A DNA stretch of 64,000 bases from positions 430,985 to 494,984 of the forward strand of contig NZ_JACIGE010000002.1 of NCBI RefSeq assembly GCF_014197755.1, written 5' to 3'. Positions 53,790 through 62,800 of the stretch are shown piece after piece. Origin of the DNA: Rhodocyclus tenuis (GTDB lineage Bacteria > Pseudomonadota > Gammaproteobacteria > Burkholderiales > Rhodocyclaceae). The notes under the pieces are model-generated. The model was not told where the DNA came from. It saw only the letters and a program-made list of their open reading frames with translations, and did not search any database. Both the position numbers and the translations under genes were made by a program. Within the stretch, counting starts at the first letter, position 1. The number at the start of each line of letters is the position of its first letter.

Positions 53790-54578
53790 ATGCAAGCGCT
53801 GACGCTCACCCTGCGCCAAGGTTTCCGCTGGCTGGCCGACGGCTTTGCCATCTTCCGCCGCAGCCCGGCGCTGCTCGTTTTCCTCGTCTTCGCCTACTGG
53901 ACGCTGATGGCGCTGCTCAACAGCGTTCCGCTGCTCGGGCCGGCGCTGGCGACCATGCTGCTGCCGCTGTTCTCGGTCGGACTGATGAACGCCTGCCGCG
54001 ATCTCGACCGCGCGCAGAAGGTCAGCCCGCTGAGCCTGTTCTCGGGCTTTCGCCAGCAGTCGCGCACCCTGCTCGTCCTCGGCGCCGGCTACCTCGCGGC
54101 GACGGCGACGGTTCTCGCGATCAGCTCGCTCGCCGACGACGGCGTACTGCTGCACTGGATGCTGGCCGGCGAAGCGCCCAGCGAAGACGCGCTCAACAGC
54201 GGCGAACTCGCCAACGCCGCGCAGATTGCGCTGGTGCTGATGCTGCCGCTGCTGATGGCCTACTGGTATGCGCCGGCGCTCGTTGCCTGGCAGGGACTGA
54301 CCGCCGGCAAGGCGCTGTTCTTCAGCTTCGTCGCCTGTCTGCGCAACTGGCGCGCGTTCATCGGCTATGGCGCGGCGACGCTGCTGTTCGGCGCCATCGT
54401 TCCCGGCGTCGTCCTCGGCCTGCTCGCCGCCTTTCTGCCGCAGAACCTCGCCAGCATCACGAAAATGCTGTCGCTGCCTTTCCTGCTGATCTTCGCGCCG
54501 ACGCTGTTCGCCAGCTTCTACGCAAGCTACCGCGATGTCTTCATCGTCCGCGAACGCAGTCCCGACGTGGATGAATAA
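53790..54578 (+). CDS. BPSS1780-type inner-membrane protein (copy 2)
   Basis: 262 residues with the same layout as its upstream neighbour: RQGFRWLADGFAIFRRSPALL, MLLPLFSVGLMNACRDLDRAQ, LFSGFRQQ, YAPALVAWQGLTAGKALFFSFVACLRNWRAF, and a shared C-terminal SFYASYRDVF matching YAAYRDIF in copy 1. It therefore looks like an old tandem duplication. Its last eight bases overlap the nadD start. Confidence 0.85.
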   Translation: MQALTLTLRQGFRWLADGFAIFRRSPALLVFLVFAYWTLMALLNSVPLLGPALATMLLPLFSVGLMNACRDLDRAQKVSPLSLFSGFRQQSRTLLVLGAGYLAATATVLAISSLADDGVLLHWMLAGEAPSEDALNSGELANAAQIALVLMLPLLMAYWYAPALVAWQGLTAGKALFFSFVACLRNWRAFIGYGAATLLFGAIVPGVVLGLLAAFLPQNLASITKMLSLPFLLIFAPTLFASFYASYRDVFIVRERSPDVDE

Positions 54579-55257
54579 GGCCGCCACCGGCCCGCTGGGC
54601 GGCGCGCCGCTCGGCATCTTCGGCGGCACCTTCGACCCGGTGCATCTGGGTCATCTGCGCCTGGCCGAGGAAGCCTGCGACTGCCTGGCGCTGGCCGGCG
54701 TGCGCTGGATTCCCGCCGGCCAGCCGGCACATCGCGAGACGCCCTCGGTCGGCGCCGCCAGCCGGCTGGCGATGGTGCAACTGGCGATTGCCGGCAACGC
54801 ACGCTTCTCGCTCGACAGCGCCGAAGTGAGCAGTGCGCAGCCGAGCTACACCGTGCCGACGCTCGCGCGTCTGCGCGGCGAGGACGAATGCGGGCGCGAA
54901 CGGCCGCTGGTGCTGCTGCTCGGCGCTGACGCCTTCGCCGGCCTGCCCGGCTGGCACGAGTGGCAACGCCTGCTGACGCTGGCGCACATCGCCGTCGCGC
55001 ACCGGCCGGGTTTTCCGATCGACGCGCGCACGCTACCGCCGGCGCTGGCCGAGGTATTCCGCGAGCGTTACCGCACTTCGCCCGAGGCACTCGGCGAATC
55101 GCCGGCCGGCAGCATCGTCAGCTTCGCGATGACCGCGCTCGACATTTCGGCAACGCAGATCCGCAAGCTGCTGTCCAACAACGGCAGCGCGCGTTACCTC
55201 TTGCCCGACGCCGTTATCGAGCACATCCGCCACGAACACCTTTACCGCAGGAATTGA
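54571..55257 (+). CDS. nadD: Nicotinate-nucleotide adenylyltransferase
   Basis: Converts nicotinate mononucleotide to deamido-NAD. 228 residues. The nucleotidyltransferase motif GGTFDPVHLGH is at 18-28, LLLGADAFAGLPGWHEWQRLL in the middle and SATQIRKL (ISATxIR) near the C-terminus. ATG 54571 is inside the end of the upstream gene. First of nadD-rsfS-rlmH-maf. Confidence 0.95.
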   Translation: MNKAATGPLGGAPLGIFGGTFDPVHLGHLRLAEEACDCLALAGVRWIPAGQPAHRETPSVGAASRLAMVQLAIAGNARFSLDSAEVSSAQPSYTVPTLARLRGEDECGRERPLVLLLGADAFAGLPGWHEWQRLLTLAHIAVAHRPGFPIDARTLPPALAEVFRERYRTSPEALGESPAGSIVSFAMTALDISATQIRKLLSNNGSARYLLPDAVIEHIRHEHLYRRN

Positions 55258-55265
55258 AACCGCCC

Positions 55266-55667
55266 ATGGATATCAGCACGCTCGAGAAAATCGTCGTCAA
55301 CGCCCTCGAAGACATCAAGGGCCACGACATCACCGTGCTCGACACGCGCCGGCTGACGCCGCATTTCGAACGCGTCATCGTCGCCACCGGCGAATCGAAC
55401 CGGCAGGTCAATTCGCTGGCGCGCAATGTTCAGGACGAAGTGCGTAAAGCCGGCGCCAGCGTCCTCTCCAGCGAAGGTGAAGACAACGGCGAGTGGGTGC
55501 TGGTCGATCTCGGCGAGATCGTCGTGCACATCATGCAGCCCGCCGTGCGCAGCTTCTACAATCTGGAAGAGCTGTGGGGCGGCGAACTGCCGGCGCGCCT
55601 GCTGCGCGCACCGCGTGCGAGAACCGCAGGCAACGGCGACAGCACGGCGGCTAACACCGGCGCATGA
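55266..55667 (+). CDS. rsfS: Ribosomal silencing factor RsfS
   Basis: Binds uL14 and blocks subunit joining in starvation. 133 residues. VVNALEDIKGHDITVLDTRRLTPHFERVIVATGESNRQVNSLARNV (in pieces) and WVLVDLGEIVVHIMQPAVRSFYNLEELWG are canonical. A non-conserved Arg/Ala/Gly tail of about 25 residues follows. Four-base overlap with rlmH. Confidence 0.96.
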   Translation: MDISTLEKIVVNALEDIKGHDITVLDTRRLTPHFERVIVATGESNRQVNSLARNVQDEVRKAGASVLSSEGEDNGEWVLVDLGEIVVHIMQPAVRSFYNLEELWGGELPARLLRAPRARTAGNGDSTAANTGA

Positions 55668-56134
55668 AGCTCGGTATCCTCGCCGTCGGCCACAAGCTGC
55701 CCGACTGGGTCGCCGCCGGCTGCGACGAATACCAGCGGCGCATGCCGCGCGAACTGCCGCTCGCCATCCACGAAATCCGCCCGGAACCGCGCCACGGCAA
55801 GACACGCGAACAACTGCTCGCCGCCGAATCGGTGCGTCTGCGCGCGGCGCTGGGCGCTTTTCCGCGCGTCATCGTCCTCGACGAGCGCGGCGACGACCTG
55901 ACAACGCTGGCGCTGGCGCAATGTCTGCGCGACTGGATGCAGGACGGCCGCGACACCGCCTTCATCATTGGCGGTGCCGACGGCATCGACGAGTCGATCA
56001 AGAGCGCCGCCGAGCGCCGCATCCGTCTTTCCAGCCTGACGCTGCCGCATGCGATGGCGCGACTGGTGCTCTGCGAACAGCTCTATCGCGCGATGAGCGT
56101 CGTACGCAACCACCCCTATCACCGCGAGGGCTGA
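55664..56134 (+). CDS. rlmH: 23S rRNA (pseudouridine1915-N3)-methyltransferase RlmH
   Basis: SPOUT methyltransferase, 156 residues, normal length. MKLGILAVGHKLPDW, IVLDERGDDLTTLALA, FIIGGADGIDESI and the C-terminal trefoil-knot LTLPHAMARLVLCEQLYRAMSVVRNHPYH are all present. It overlaps both rsfS and maf by ATGA/TGATG junctions. Confidence 0.97.
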   Translation: MKLGILAVGHKLPDWVAAGCDEYQRRMPRELPLAIHEIRPEPRHGKTREQLLAAESVRLRAALGAFPRVIVLDERGDDLTTLALAQCLRDWMQDGRDTAFIIGGADGIDESIKSAAERRIRLSSLTLPHAMARLVLCEQLYRAMSVVRNHPYHREG

Positions 56135-56853
56135 TGAACGAGCGCAAAAACCCGCCGACCGCGGCTGGCAGCACGCCATGGACGGACGAACTGAGCGCCG
56201 ACGCGACACCAGCGGCGCCCGCCGCGACGGCTGCCAGTGAGCAGAAGGCAGCGCGCGTCCACCTCGCCTCGCGCAGTCCGCGCCGGCGCGAGCTACTGGC
56301 GCAGGTCGGCATCGCCTTTGACCTGATCGCCTTCCGCAACCCGCCGCGCGAAGACCCGGAGATCGACGAAACACCCTTCCCCGGCGAAGCCGCCGACGCC
56401 TACGTCGTGCGCGTCGCCCGTGCCAAGGCGGCACACGGCCAACGCATCGTCGGCTGGCGCAAGCTCACCGCGCAGCCGGTGCTCGCCGCCGACACGACGC
56501 TCGAATTCGCCGGCGAGATCATCGGCAAACCCGACGACGCCGAACACGCGCGGCAAATCCTGCACAGCCTCTCCGGCCAGACGCACCGGGTACTGACTGC
56601 CGTCGCCGTTGCCGACGCCGGACGCATCGAGTGTGTGCTGTCGGTGAGCGAGGTGCGCTTCGCCCGACTCGACGCCGACACCATCGCACGCTACGTTGCC
56701 AGCGGCGAAGCCTTCGACAAGGCCGGCGCCTACGGCATCCAGGGCCGCGCCGGCGCTTTCGCCGCGCATCTCGCCGGCAGCTACACCGGCGTCATGGGCC
56801 TGCCGCTGTACGAGACGACGCAACTGCTGCGCAGCTTCGGCCTGAAGGTCTGA
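56134..56853 (+). CDS. maf: Maf-family nucleotide pyrophosphatase
   Basis: House-cleaning hydrolase of modified or canonical nucleoside triphosphates (YhdE type, dTTP/UTP-specific by context). 239 residues. LASRSPRRRELLAQVGI, ADTTLEFAGEIIGKP and GEAFDKAGAYGIQGRAG are the family motifs. The first 40 residues form a Pro/Ala/Thr extension not in typical Maf; a shorter start is not available before the motif. The first base of the ATG is the last base of the rlmH stop. Confidence 0.92.
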   Translation: MNERKNPPTAAGSTPWTDELSADATPAAPAATAASEQKAARVHLASRSPRRRELLAQVGIAFDLIAFRNPPREDPEIDETPFPGEAADAYVVRVARAKAAHGQRIVGWRKLTAQPVLAADTTLEFAGEIIGKPDDAEHARQILHSLSGQTHRVLTAVAVADAGRIECVLSVSEVRFARLDADTIARYVASGEAFDKAGAYGIQGRAGAFAAHLAGSYTGVMGLPLYETTQLLRSFGLKV

Positions 56854-56916
56854 GAGCGTTCGTGGCGCCGCTCGGTGCCGGCTGTGGCAGCCGCCGTCGT
56901 GGCCGACAAAGCCCCA

Positions 56917-58272
56917 TCAGCGGGCGTCGGGCGCAGCCGGCAGCAGATCGGGCGCGTTTCCCGTCTCTGCCGCGGGCTCGAAGCGCGCCAGCAGCGCCCC
57001 GACGGCGTCAGCGGGCAGCGCCACCCAGACACGATGACCATCTCCCGGTGCCACCCGCATGGTGGTGCCGCCACTGTCTTCCATGCGCTCGACGCGGCAT
57101 TCCCGGTTGCCCGCCGGCTGCACGATTTCGAGGCGGTCGCCGACGGCGAAACGGTTCTTCACCGCCACCTCGGCCAGCCCGCGTGCGGCATCGAAGTTGA
57201 CGACGTCGCCGCAATAGCGGCTGCTGCCGCCGGCCGAAGCGCCACTGGCATAGTTCTGCGTCGCTGCGGCGTGATGGCGCTGGTAGAAACCATCGGTATA
57301 GCCGCGGCTGGCGAGCGCATCGAGTGTCGCGTACAGCGAGGCGTCGAAGGGGCGGCCGGCAGCGGCATCGTCGATGGCGCGGCGATAGCACTGCGTCACC
57401 CGCGCCGCGTAGTAGGCCGACTTGGTGCGGCCTTCGATCTTCAGCGAATCGACACCGATGGCGGCGAGGCGCGCGACGTGTTCGATGGCGCGCAAGTCCT
57501 TCGAATTGAGAATGTAGGTGCCGTGCTCGTCTTCCTCGATCGGCATCAGCTCGCCGGGGCGTTCGCGCTCCTCGATCAGCCACTCGCCGGCTGCTGGCGC
57601 CCCCTGCGGAACATCGAGCGGAAGCGGATCGCCGCTGGCGTCGGCCGTTCCGGCGTGCATCGTGTACTCCCAGCGGCAGGCGTTGGTACAGCTGCCCTGG
57701 TTGGCGTCGCGCCGGTTGAAGTAACCGGAGAGCAGGCAGCGGCCCGAATGCGCGATGCACAGCGCGCCGTGGATGAAGACTTCGAGCTCGGTCTCCGGGC
57801 AGCGCTGGCGGATTTCGGCAATCTCGTCGAGCGACAGCTCGCGCGAGAGGATCACGCGGGCGATGCCGAGCTTGTGCCAGAAGCGCACCGACGCCCAGTT
57901 CATCGTGTTGGCCTGTACCGACAGATGGATCGGCACGTCCGGCCAGGCCTCGCGCGCCAGATCGATGAGTCCGGGGTCGGCCATGATCAGCGCGTCGGGG
58001 CCGAGCGCGATCAATGGCGCCAGATCGGTGTGAAAGCTCTTCAGCTTGCCGTTGTGCGGCAGCGCATTGACGACGAGGTAGAAGCGGCGTCCGGCGGCGT
58101 GCGCGGCAGCGATGGCGGCGGCAAGACGCGCCGTGTCGCCGAATTCGTTGTTGCGCGCGCGCAGGCTGTAGCGCGGCGGGCCGCCGTAGAGCGCGTCGGC
58201 GCCGTAGGCAATGGCGGCCTCGGCCATCGCCAGCGAGCCGGCGGGAGCGAGAAGTTCGGGGACAGTGGGCAT
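56917..58272 (-). CDS. trhP: tRNA hydroxylation protein TrhP (peptidase U32 family, YegQ)
   Basis: U32 family protein supporting 5-hydroxyuridine formation at tRNA position 34. 451 residues. PELLAPAGSLAMAEAAIAYGADALYGGPPRYSLRARNNEF (in pieces), HLSVQANTMNWASVRFW, EVFIHGALCIAHSGRCLLSGYFNRRDANQGSCTNACRW with its cysteine set, and LKIEGRTKSAYYAA. Usually U32 genes lie elsewhere; here it sits on the opposite strand between maf and rng. Confidence 0.93.
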   Translation of the reverse strand: MPTVPELLAPAGSLAMAEAAIAYGADALYGGPPRYSLRARNNEFGDTARLAAAIAAAHAAGRRFYLVVNALPHNGKLKSFHTDLAPLIALGPDALIMADPGLIDLAREAWPDVPIHLSVQANTMNWASVRFWHKLGIARVILSRELSLDEIAEIRQRCPETELEVFIHGALCIAHSGRCLLSGYFNRRDANQGSCTNACRWEYTMHAGTADASGDPLPLDVPQGAPAAGEWLIEERERPGELMPIEEDEHGTYILNSKDLRAIEHVARLAAIGVDSLKIEGRTKSAYYAARVTQCYRRAIDDAAAGRPFDASLYATLDALASRGYTDGFYQRHHAAATQNYASGASAGGSSRYCGDVVNFDAARGLAEVAVKNRFAVGDRLEIVQPAGNRECRVERMEDSGGTTMRVAPGDGHRVWVALPADAVGALLARFEPAAETGNAPDLLPAAPDAR

Positions 58273-58286
58273 CGGTGCTTACGCGG

Positions 58287-58292
58287 TAAAAT
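58287..58292 (+). promoter_or_regulatory. Putative rng -10 box (TAAAAT)
   Basis: TAAAATGCTC in the divergent trhP-rng region, 190 bases before the rng start. RNase E/G genes are often autoregulated through a long leader; a leader of this length would allow it. Confidence 0.35.
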
Positions 58293-58481
58293 GCTCGGAG
58301 AGTCGCTGGCGTCAGCCAGCAATGCAGCGACAGACAGGCGAACATTCTACGCGCCGCACCGGCGGCCACGGCGGCAAGTGCAACCCCGGCCGCGCAGCGG
58401 CTGTCGTAACACGCGCATCGCCACCGCCACGCACGCTTGCCGTGCGGCACCCCGCAGCCACCTATCCCAAGACCCGAGCCC

Positions 58482-59936
58482 ATGCCCGAAGAGATCCTGA
58501 TCAATTTCACGCCGCAGGAAACCCGTGTCGCCATCGTCTATCAGGGCGCGGTGCAGGAGTTGCACATCGAACGCAACGCCAGCCGCGGGCTGGTCGGCAA
58601 TGTCTATCTCGGGCGCATCGTGCGCATCCTGCCCGGTATGCAGTCGGCGTTCATCAACGTCGGCCTCGAACGCACCGCCTTCCTGCACGTCGGCGACATC
58701 CGCGAGCCGCGCGCGCCCGGCGAGCCGCCTCGCCCGATCGAACGCATCCTGCACGAGGGACAGAGCATCGTCGTGCAGGTGATCAAGGACCCGATCGGCA
58801 GCAAGGGCGCGCGCCTGTCGACGCAGATATCGATCGCCGGCCGCATGCTCGTCTATCTGCCGCAGGAAAAGCACATCGGCATCTCGCAACGCATCGAGGG
58901 CGACGCCGAGCGCGAGTCACTGCGCGAGAAGATCACGCGCCTGGTGCCGCCTGAGGAACCCGGCGGTTTCATCGTGCGCACGATGGCCGAGAACGCCACC
59001 GAAAGCGAGATGGCCAACGACATCGGTTTCCTGCGTACCGTCTGGCGCGACATCCAGTCATTGTCGAAAACGGCGCCACCGCCGTCACTGCTCTACCAGG
59101 AACTGTCGCTGTCGCAGCGCGTGCTGCGCGACTTCGTCAATCCTGAAACCTCGCGCATCGCCATCGACTCGCGCGAGAACTTCCAGAAGCTGTCGAACTT
59201 CGCCGCCGAATACACGCCGGCGGTGACGCCGCTGCTCGACCACTACACCGGCGAGCGGCCGCTGTTCGAGCTGTACGGCGTCGAAGAGGAAATCCAGAAA
59301 GCGCTGGCGCGCCGCGTCGAGCTCAAGTCGGGCGGCTACCTGATCTTCGACCAGACCGAGGCGATGACGACGATCGACGTCAACACCGGCGGCTTCGTCG
59401 GCGTCAGGAGCTTCGACGACACGATTTTCAAGACCAATCTCGAAGCGGCGCAGACGATCGCCCGCCAGCTGCGCCTGCGCAATCTCGGCGGCATCATCAT
59501 CATCGACTTCATCGACATGGACACCGCCGAACACCGCGAAGCGGTGCTGGCCGAGTTCAACAAGGCGCTGGCGCGCGACCACACGCGGCTGACGGTCAAC
59601 GGCTTCACCGCGCTCGGCCTCGTCGAAATGACGCGCAAGCGCACGCGCGAGTCGCTGGCGCACGTGCTGTGCGAGGAATGCCCGACCTGTCAGGGCCGCG
59701 GCGAGGTGCGCACGGCGCGCACCGTCTGCTACGAAATCCTGCGCGAGCTGCTGCGCGAAGCTCGCCTGTTCAACGCGCGCGAGTTGCGCGTCCTCGCCAG
59801 CCCGCCGGTGATCGAGCTGTTCCAGGAAGAAGAGTCACACGCGCTGGCGATGCTCTCCGACTTCATCGGCAAGCCGATCTCGCTCAAGGCGGAGCCGAGC
59901 TACCTGCAGGAACAGTACGACATCGTGCTGTTGTGA
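58482..59936 (+). CDS. rng: Ribonuclease G
   Basis: Endoribonuclease for 16S rRNA 5' end and mRNA. 484 residues. S1 domain near the N-terminus (GNVYLGRIVRILPGMQSAFINVGLERTAFLHVGDI in pieces), catalytic Asp299 in TTIDVNTGG and Asp342 in IIDFIDMD, and the Zn-link CPTC (Cys400, Cys403). Spacing of the two aspartates and the cysteines matches the RNase E/G family. ATG 58482 is selected over one 45 bases earlier because it matches the family N-terminus MPEEILINFTPQETRVA. Confidence 0.95.
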   Translation: MPEEILINFTPQETRVAIVYQGAVQELHIERNASRGLVGNVYLGRIVRILPGMQSAFINVGLERTAFLHVGDIREPRAPGEPPRPIERILHEGQSIVVQVIKDPIGSKGARLSTQISIAGRMLVYLPQEKHIGISQRIEGDAERESLREKITRLVPPEEPGGFIVRTMAENATESEMANDIGFLRTVWRDIQSLSKTAPPPSLLYQELSLSQRVLRDFVNPETSRIAIDSRENFQKLSNFAAEYTPAVTPLLDHYTGERPLFELYGVEEEIQKALARRVELKSGGYLIFDQTEAMTTIDVNTGGFVGVRSFDDTIFKTNLEAAQTIARQLRLRNLGGIIIIDFIDMDTAEHREAVLAEFNKALARDHTRLTVNGFTALGLVEMTRKRTRESLAHVLCEECPTCQGRGEVRTARTVCYEILRELLREARLFNARELRVLASPPVIELFQEEESHALAMLSDFIGKPISLKAEPSYLQEQYDIVLL

Positions 59937-59963
59937 GCGCCGCTCGCCGGCGGCGAGCGGCGC
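59937..59963. terminator. Strong GC hairpin between rng and the MaoC gene
   Basis: Twelve-bp perfect stem GCGCCGCTCGCC (59937-59948) with GGCGAGCGGCGC (59952-59963), 3-base loop, beginning right after the rng stop. There is no T-run, so it is a barrier hairpin rather than a typical intrinsic terminator. Confidence 0.5.
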
Positions 59964-60014
59964 TGGCAGGCAGCACCCGGCGCCAGACGCGGGGAGCCGC
60001 CTGCAGTCAGCTTG

Positions 60015-60449
60015 TCAGGCAGCAGCGCTGCTGGTGCACAGCATCGTTGCCTCGCCTTCGATGACCACCTTGCCGTCGACTGTGCACACGGTGTCGAGGA
60101 TGCAGCGGCGCTTGCCGACGATCACTTCCTTCACCGTGACGGTCGCCGTGACCGTATCGCCGGGACGTACCGGCGCCTTGAAGCGTAGCGTCTGGCCGAG
60201 ATAGATCGTGCCGGGTCCGGGCAGCTTGTTGGCGAGCACGGCGGAAATGAAGCCGGCCGAGAGGATGCCGTGCGCGATGCGGCCGCCGAAGGGCGTCGTC
60301 ACCGCATAGCTCTCGTCGATATGCACCGGGTTGACGTCGGTCGAGATGCCGGCAAAGAGGACGATGTCGGCCTCGGTGACGGTTTTCGAAACCGATCCGC
60401 TCATGCCGGGTTGCAGATCTTCAATGTCGTAACCGTTACGTGGGTTCAT
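60015..60449 (-). CDS. MaoC-domain (R)-specific enoyl-CoA hydratase (PhaJ-like)
   Basis: Hot-dog fold hydratase of 144 residues. The catalytic Asp38-His43 pair lies in TDVNPVHIDESYA, followed by FGGRIAHGILSAGFISAVL and GTIYLGQTLRFKAPVRPGDTVTATV. Such enzymes feed (R)-3-hydroxyacyl-CoA into polyhydroxyalkanoate or act in beta-oxidation. ATG 60449 has AGGAGC upstream. 67 bases downstream of the aldehyde dehydrogenase gene on the same strand. Confidence 0.9.
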   Translation of the reverse strand: MNPRNGYDIEDLQPGMSGSVSKTVTEADIVLFAGISTDVNPVHIDESYAVTTPFGGRIAHGILSAGFISAVLANKLPGPGTIYLGQTLRFKAPVRPGDTVTATVTVKEVIVGKRRCILDTVCTVDGKVVIEGEATMLCTSSAAA

Positions 60450-60516
60450 GCTTGCTCCTGGGTGTGATGAATGGGGTAAGGCGCTGGACGGCAAGAGCTG
60501 ATTGCGCCGGCAGGAA

Positions 60517-61977
60517 TCAGCCGGCGTCGATGCACAGGTATTTGATTTCGAGGTACTCATCGAGTCCGTGCCGCGAACCCTCGCGGCCGATGCCGGACTG
60601 CTTGATGCCACCGAAGGGCGCGACTTCGTTGGAGATGATGCCGGTGTTGATGCCGACCATTCCCGTTTCGAGCGCCTCGGCAACGCGCAGCGCGCGGTTC
60701 AGGTCGCGAGTATAGACATACGCGGCGAGTCCGTACTCGCTATCGTTGGCCAGCGCGACCGCCTCGGCCTCGTCGGCGAAGCGGAAAACCGGAGCAACCG
60801 GGCCGAAAATCTCCTCGCGCGCGATGCGCATCGCCGCCGTCATGCCGGTGAGAACGGTCGGCAGATAGAAATTGCCACCTTCCGCGCGACGCTGGCCACC
60901 GCTCAGCACACGGGCACCGGCAGCCACGGCATCAGCCACGAGCGCCTCGACCTTGCTCAATGCCGCAGCGTCGATCAAGGGGCCAATCGCGGTATCCGGC
61001 GCAGCGCCGTCGCCGAGCTTGAACGCCTGCACGCGTTCGGCAAGGCGCGCGACGAAACGGTCGTGGATTCCCTGCTGCACGTACAGCCGGTTGGCGCAGA
61101 CACAGGTCTGCCCGGCATTGCGGAACTTGGCGAGCAGGGCACCTTCGACTGCCGCATCAAGGTCGGCATCGTCGAAGACGATGAAAGGCGCGTTGCCACC
61201 GAGCTCGAGCGACAGCTTCTTGATGCTAGGCGCGCACTGCGCCATCAGCCGCCGCCCGACCTCGGTCGATCCGGTAAAGGACAGCTTGCGCACGCGCGGG
61301 TCGTCACACAGGGTCTGGCCGATCACCGCTGCCGAGGCCGCGCTGCCGGTGACGACATTGATCACGCCGGCGGGGATCCCCGCGCGCTCGGCCAGCACCG
61401 CCAGCGCCAGTGCGGTCAGCGGCGTCTGCTCGGCCGGTTTGGCGACGACGACGCAGCCGGCAGCCAGTGCCGGCGCCAACTTGCGCGTGATCATCGCCAG
61501 CGGAAAATTCCACGGCGTGATCACCGCGCAGACGCCGACCGGCTGGCGCAGGGTGAGCAGGCGGCGCGCCGGCTGCGGACTCGGAATGGTCTCGCCGTAG
61601 GCGCGCTTGCCCTCTTCGGCAAACCACTCGACGAAGGACGCGCCGTAAGCGACCTCGGCGCGCGCCTCAGCCAGCGGCTTGCCGCATTCGGCGGTGATCA
61701 GCGCGGCCAGATCGTCCGTCGCCGCAAGAATCAGCGCGTGCCAGCGCTTGAGCAGGGCGCCACGTTCGTGCGCCGTGCGCTGCCGCCATGCCGGCCACGC
61801 CAGAGCTGCAGCAGTGATCGCCTGCCGCGTTTCGACCTCGCCGCAGTCGGGCAGCTGCGCGAGCAATTCGTTGTTGGCGGGATTGTGTACGGCGAAGACC
61901 TTGTCGCCCTGCGCCGGCAGCCAGTCGCCGCCAATGAGGCAGGCGTTTCGGAGAAGATCGGTATTGCCTGCCTGCAT
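60517..61977 (-). CDS. gabD: NAD(P)-dependent succinate-semialdehyde dehydrogenase (GabD type)
   Basis: Aldehyde dehydrogenase of 486 residues. Catalytic Cys292 in GQTCVCANR, Glu258 in LELGGNAPF, the oxyanion Asn157 in TPWNFPL and cofactor Lys180 in VAKPAEQTP. Start motif and KQSGIGREGSRHGLDEYLEIKYLC at the C-terminus fit GabD. A glutarate-semialdehyde activity (GabD/DavD) is possible and would feed gcdH. AGGAGG precedes the ATG. Confidence 0.9.
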   Translation of the reverse strand: MQAGNTDLLRNACLIGGDWLPAQGDKVFAVHNPANNELLAQLPDCGEVETRQAITAAALAWPAWRQRTAHERGALLKRWHALILAATDDLAALITAECGKPLAEARAEVAYGASFVEWFAEEGKRAYGETIPSPQPARRLLTLRQPVGVCAVITPWNFPLAMITRKLAPALAAGCVVVAKPAEQTPLTALALAVLAERAGIPAGVINVVTGSAASAAVIGQTLCDDPRVRKLSFTGSTEVGRRLMAQCAPSIKKLSLELGGNAPFIVFDDADLDAAVEGALLAKFRNAGQTCVCANRLYVQQGIHDRFVARLAERVQAFKLGDGAAPDTAIGPLIDAAALSKVEALVADAVAAGARVLSGGQRRAEGGNFYLPTVLTGMTAAMRIAREEIFGPVAPVFRFADEAEAVALANDSEYGLAAYVYTRDLNRALRVAEALETGMVGINTGIISNEVAPFGGIKQSGIGREGSRHGLDEYLEIKYLCIDAG

Positions 61978-62101
61978 TTTGCCTCCTGCGAAGATTGGCC
62001 GGCTTGCGCCTGATACGGGTCGGGCTGGACGACAGGCGCCGGAAATGACGTCGCTCGTCTCGAGCTGGGTCCGGCTACCCGTTGCTTGCTCGCCTTCAGT
62101 C

Positions 62102-62107
62102 TATACT
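62102..62107 (+). promoter_or_regulatory. Putative -10 box (TATACT) very close to the NlpC/P60 start
   Basis: TATACT ends six bases before the ATG at 62114. If used, transcription would start at or near the A of the ATG and the mRNA would be leaderless. No ribosome-binding site is seen upstream. Confidence 0.4.
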
Positions 62108-62113
62108 CCGCAC

Positions 62114-62629
62114 ATGTTCACGCAGTATTTCACCCGCTTTTCCGCAACGCAGAAGCTCGCCACGACGGCTTGCTGCGCCCTCTTCCTGCTCGCGGCCTGC
62201 AGTACTCCGCCGATTGCCGAAACACCGCTTGCGCAGCGGCCGCTTGCCAGCCATGCCGGGCAGGAGGTGGCGATGTTCGCATTAGGACTGATCGACACCG
62301 GCTATCGTTTTGGCGGCAAGAACCCCGAGGCAGGTCTCGACTGCAGCGGCATGGTGTCCTACGTTTTCGCGCAGGCCACCGGCCTGCGTCTTGCGGGTAG
62401 CGCCGCCGATATCGCCCGCCGCGGCAGGCCGGTAGCACGCGAGCAATTGCAGCCGGGCGATCTGGTGTTCTTCAACACGCGCAACGCGCCTTTTTCTCAC
62501 GTCGGTGTTTACATCGGCGACCAGCGCTTCGTGCACGCCCCATCCAGCAATGGACGCGTACGCATTGACCGTCTCAGCAGCCGCTACTATGCCGAACGCT
62601 TCGAGACGGCGCGCAACTATTTCGAATAG
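62114..62629 (+). CDS. NlpC/P60-family cell-wall hydrolase lipoprotein
   Basis: 171 residues. Lipoprotein signal with lipobox LLAAC (Cys29), short linker, then a C40 peptidase domain with nucleophile Cys77 in LDCSGMVSYVF, His129 in FSHVGVYIG and His141 in RFVHAPSS. It would cleave gamma-D-Glu-diaminopimelate or D,D bonds of peptidoglycan at the outer membrane (MepS-like). The start is fixed by the signal peptide. Confidence 0.92.
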   Translation: MFTQYFTRFSATQKLATTACCALFLLAACSTPPIAETPLAQRPLASHAGQEVAMFALGLIDTGYRFGGKNPEAGLDCSGMVSYVFAQATGLRLAGSAADIARRGRPVAREQLQPGDLVFFNTRNAPFSHVGVYIGDQRFVHAPSSNGRVRIDRLSSRYYAERFETARNYFE

Positions 62630-62633
62630 GAGG

Positions 62634-62657
62634 GGCTGCTCATCCTTCCGAGCAGCC
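62634..62657 (+). other. Hairpin after the NlpC/P60 gene
   Basis: Eight-bp stem GGCTGCTC (62634-62641) with GAGCAGCC (62650-62657), loop ATCCTTCC, five bases after the stop codon. No T-run. Confidence 0.4.
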
Positions 62658-62800
62658 GTAGCACCGGCGCTGCGATTGTTGCGGCATGAATGAAGCGTAA
62701 GCTCCGGCACCAGGCATCCGCAGAGTCGCCGTTCCCGGGCGCGGCGAAATCAGGTCCGGCTGTATGCAAACGGTTTTCTGCCCATATGCCTTTATGGATA

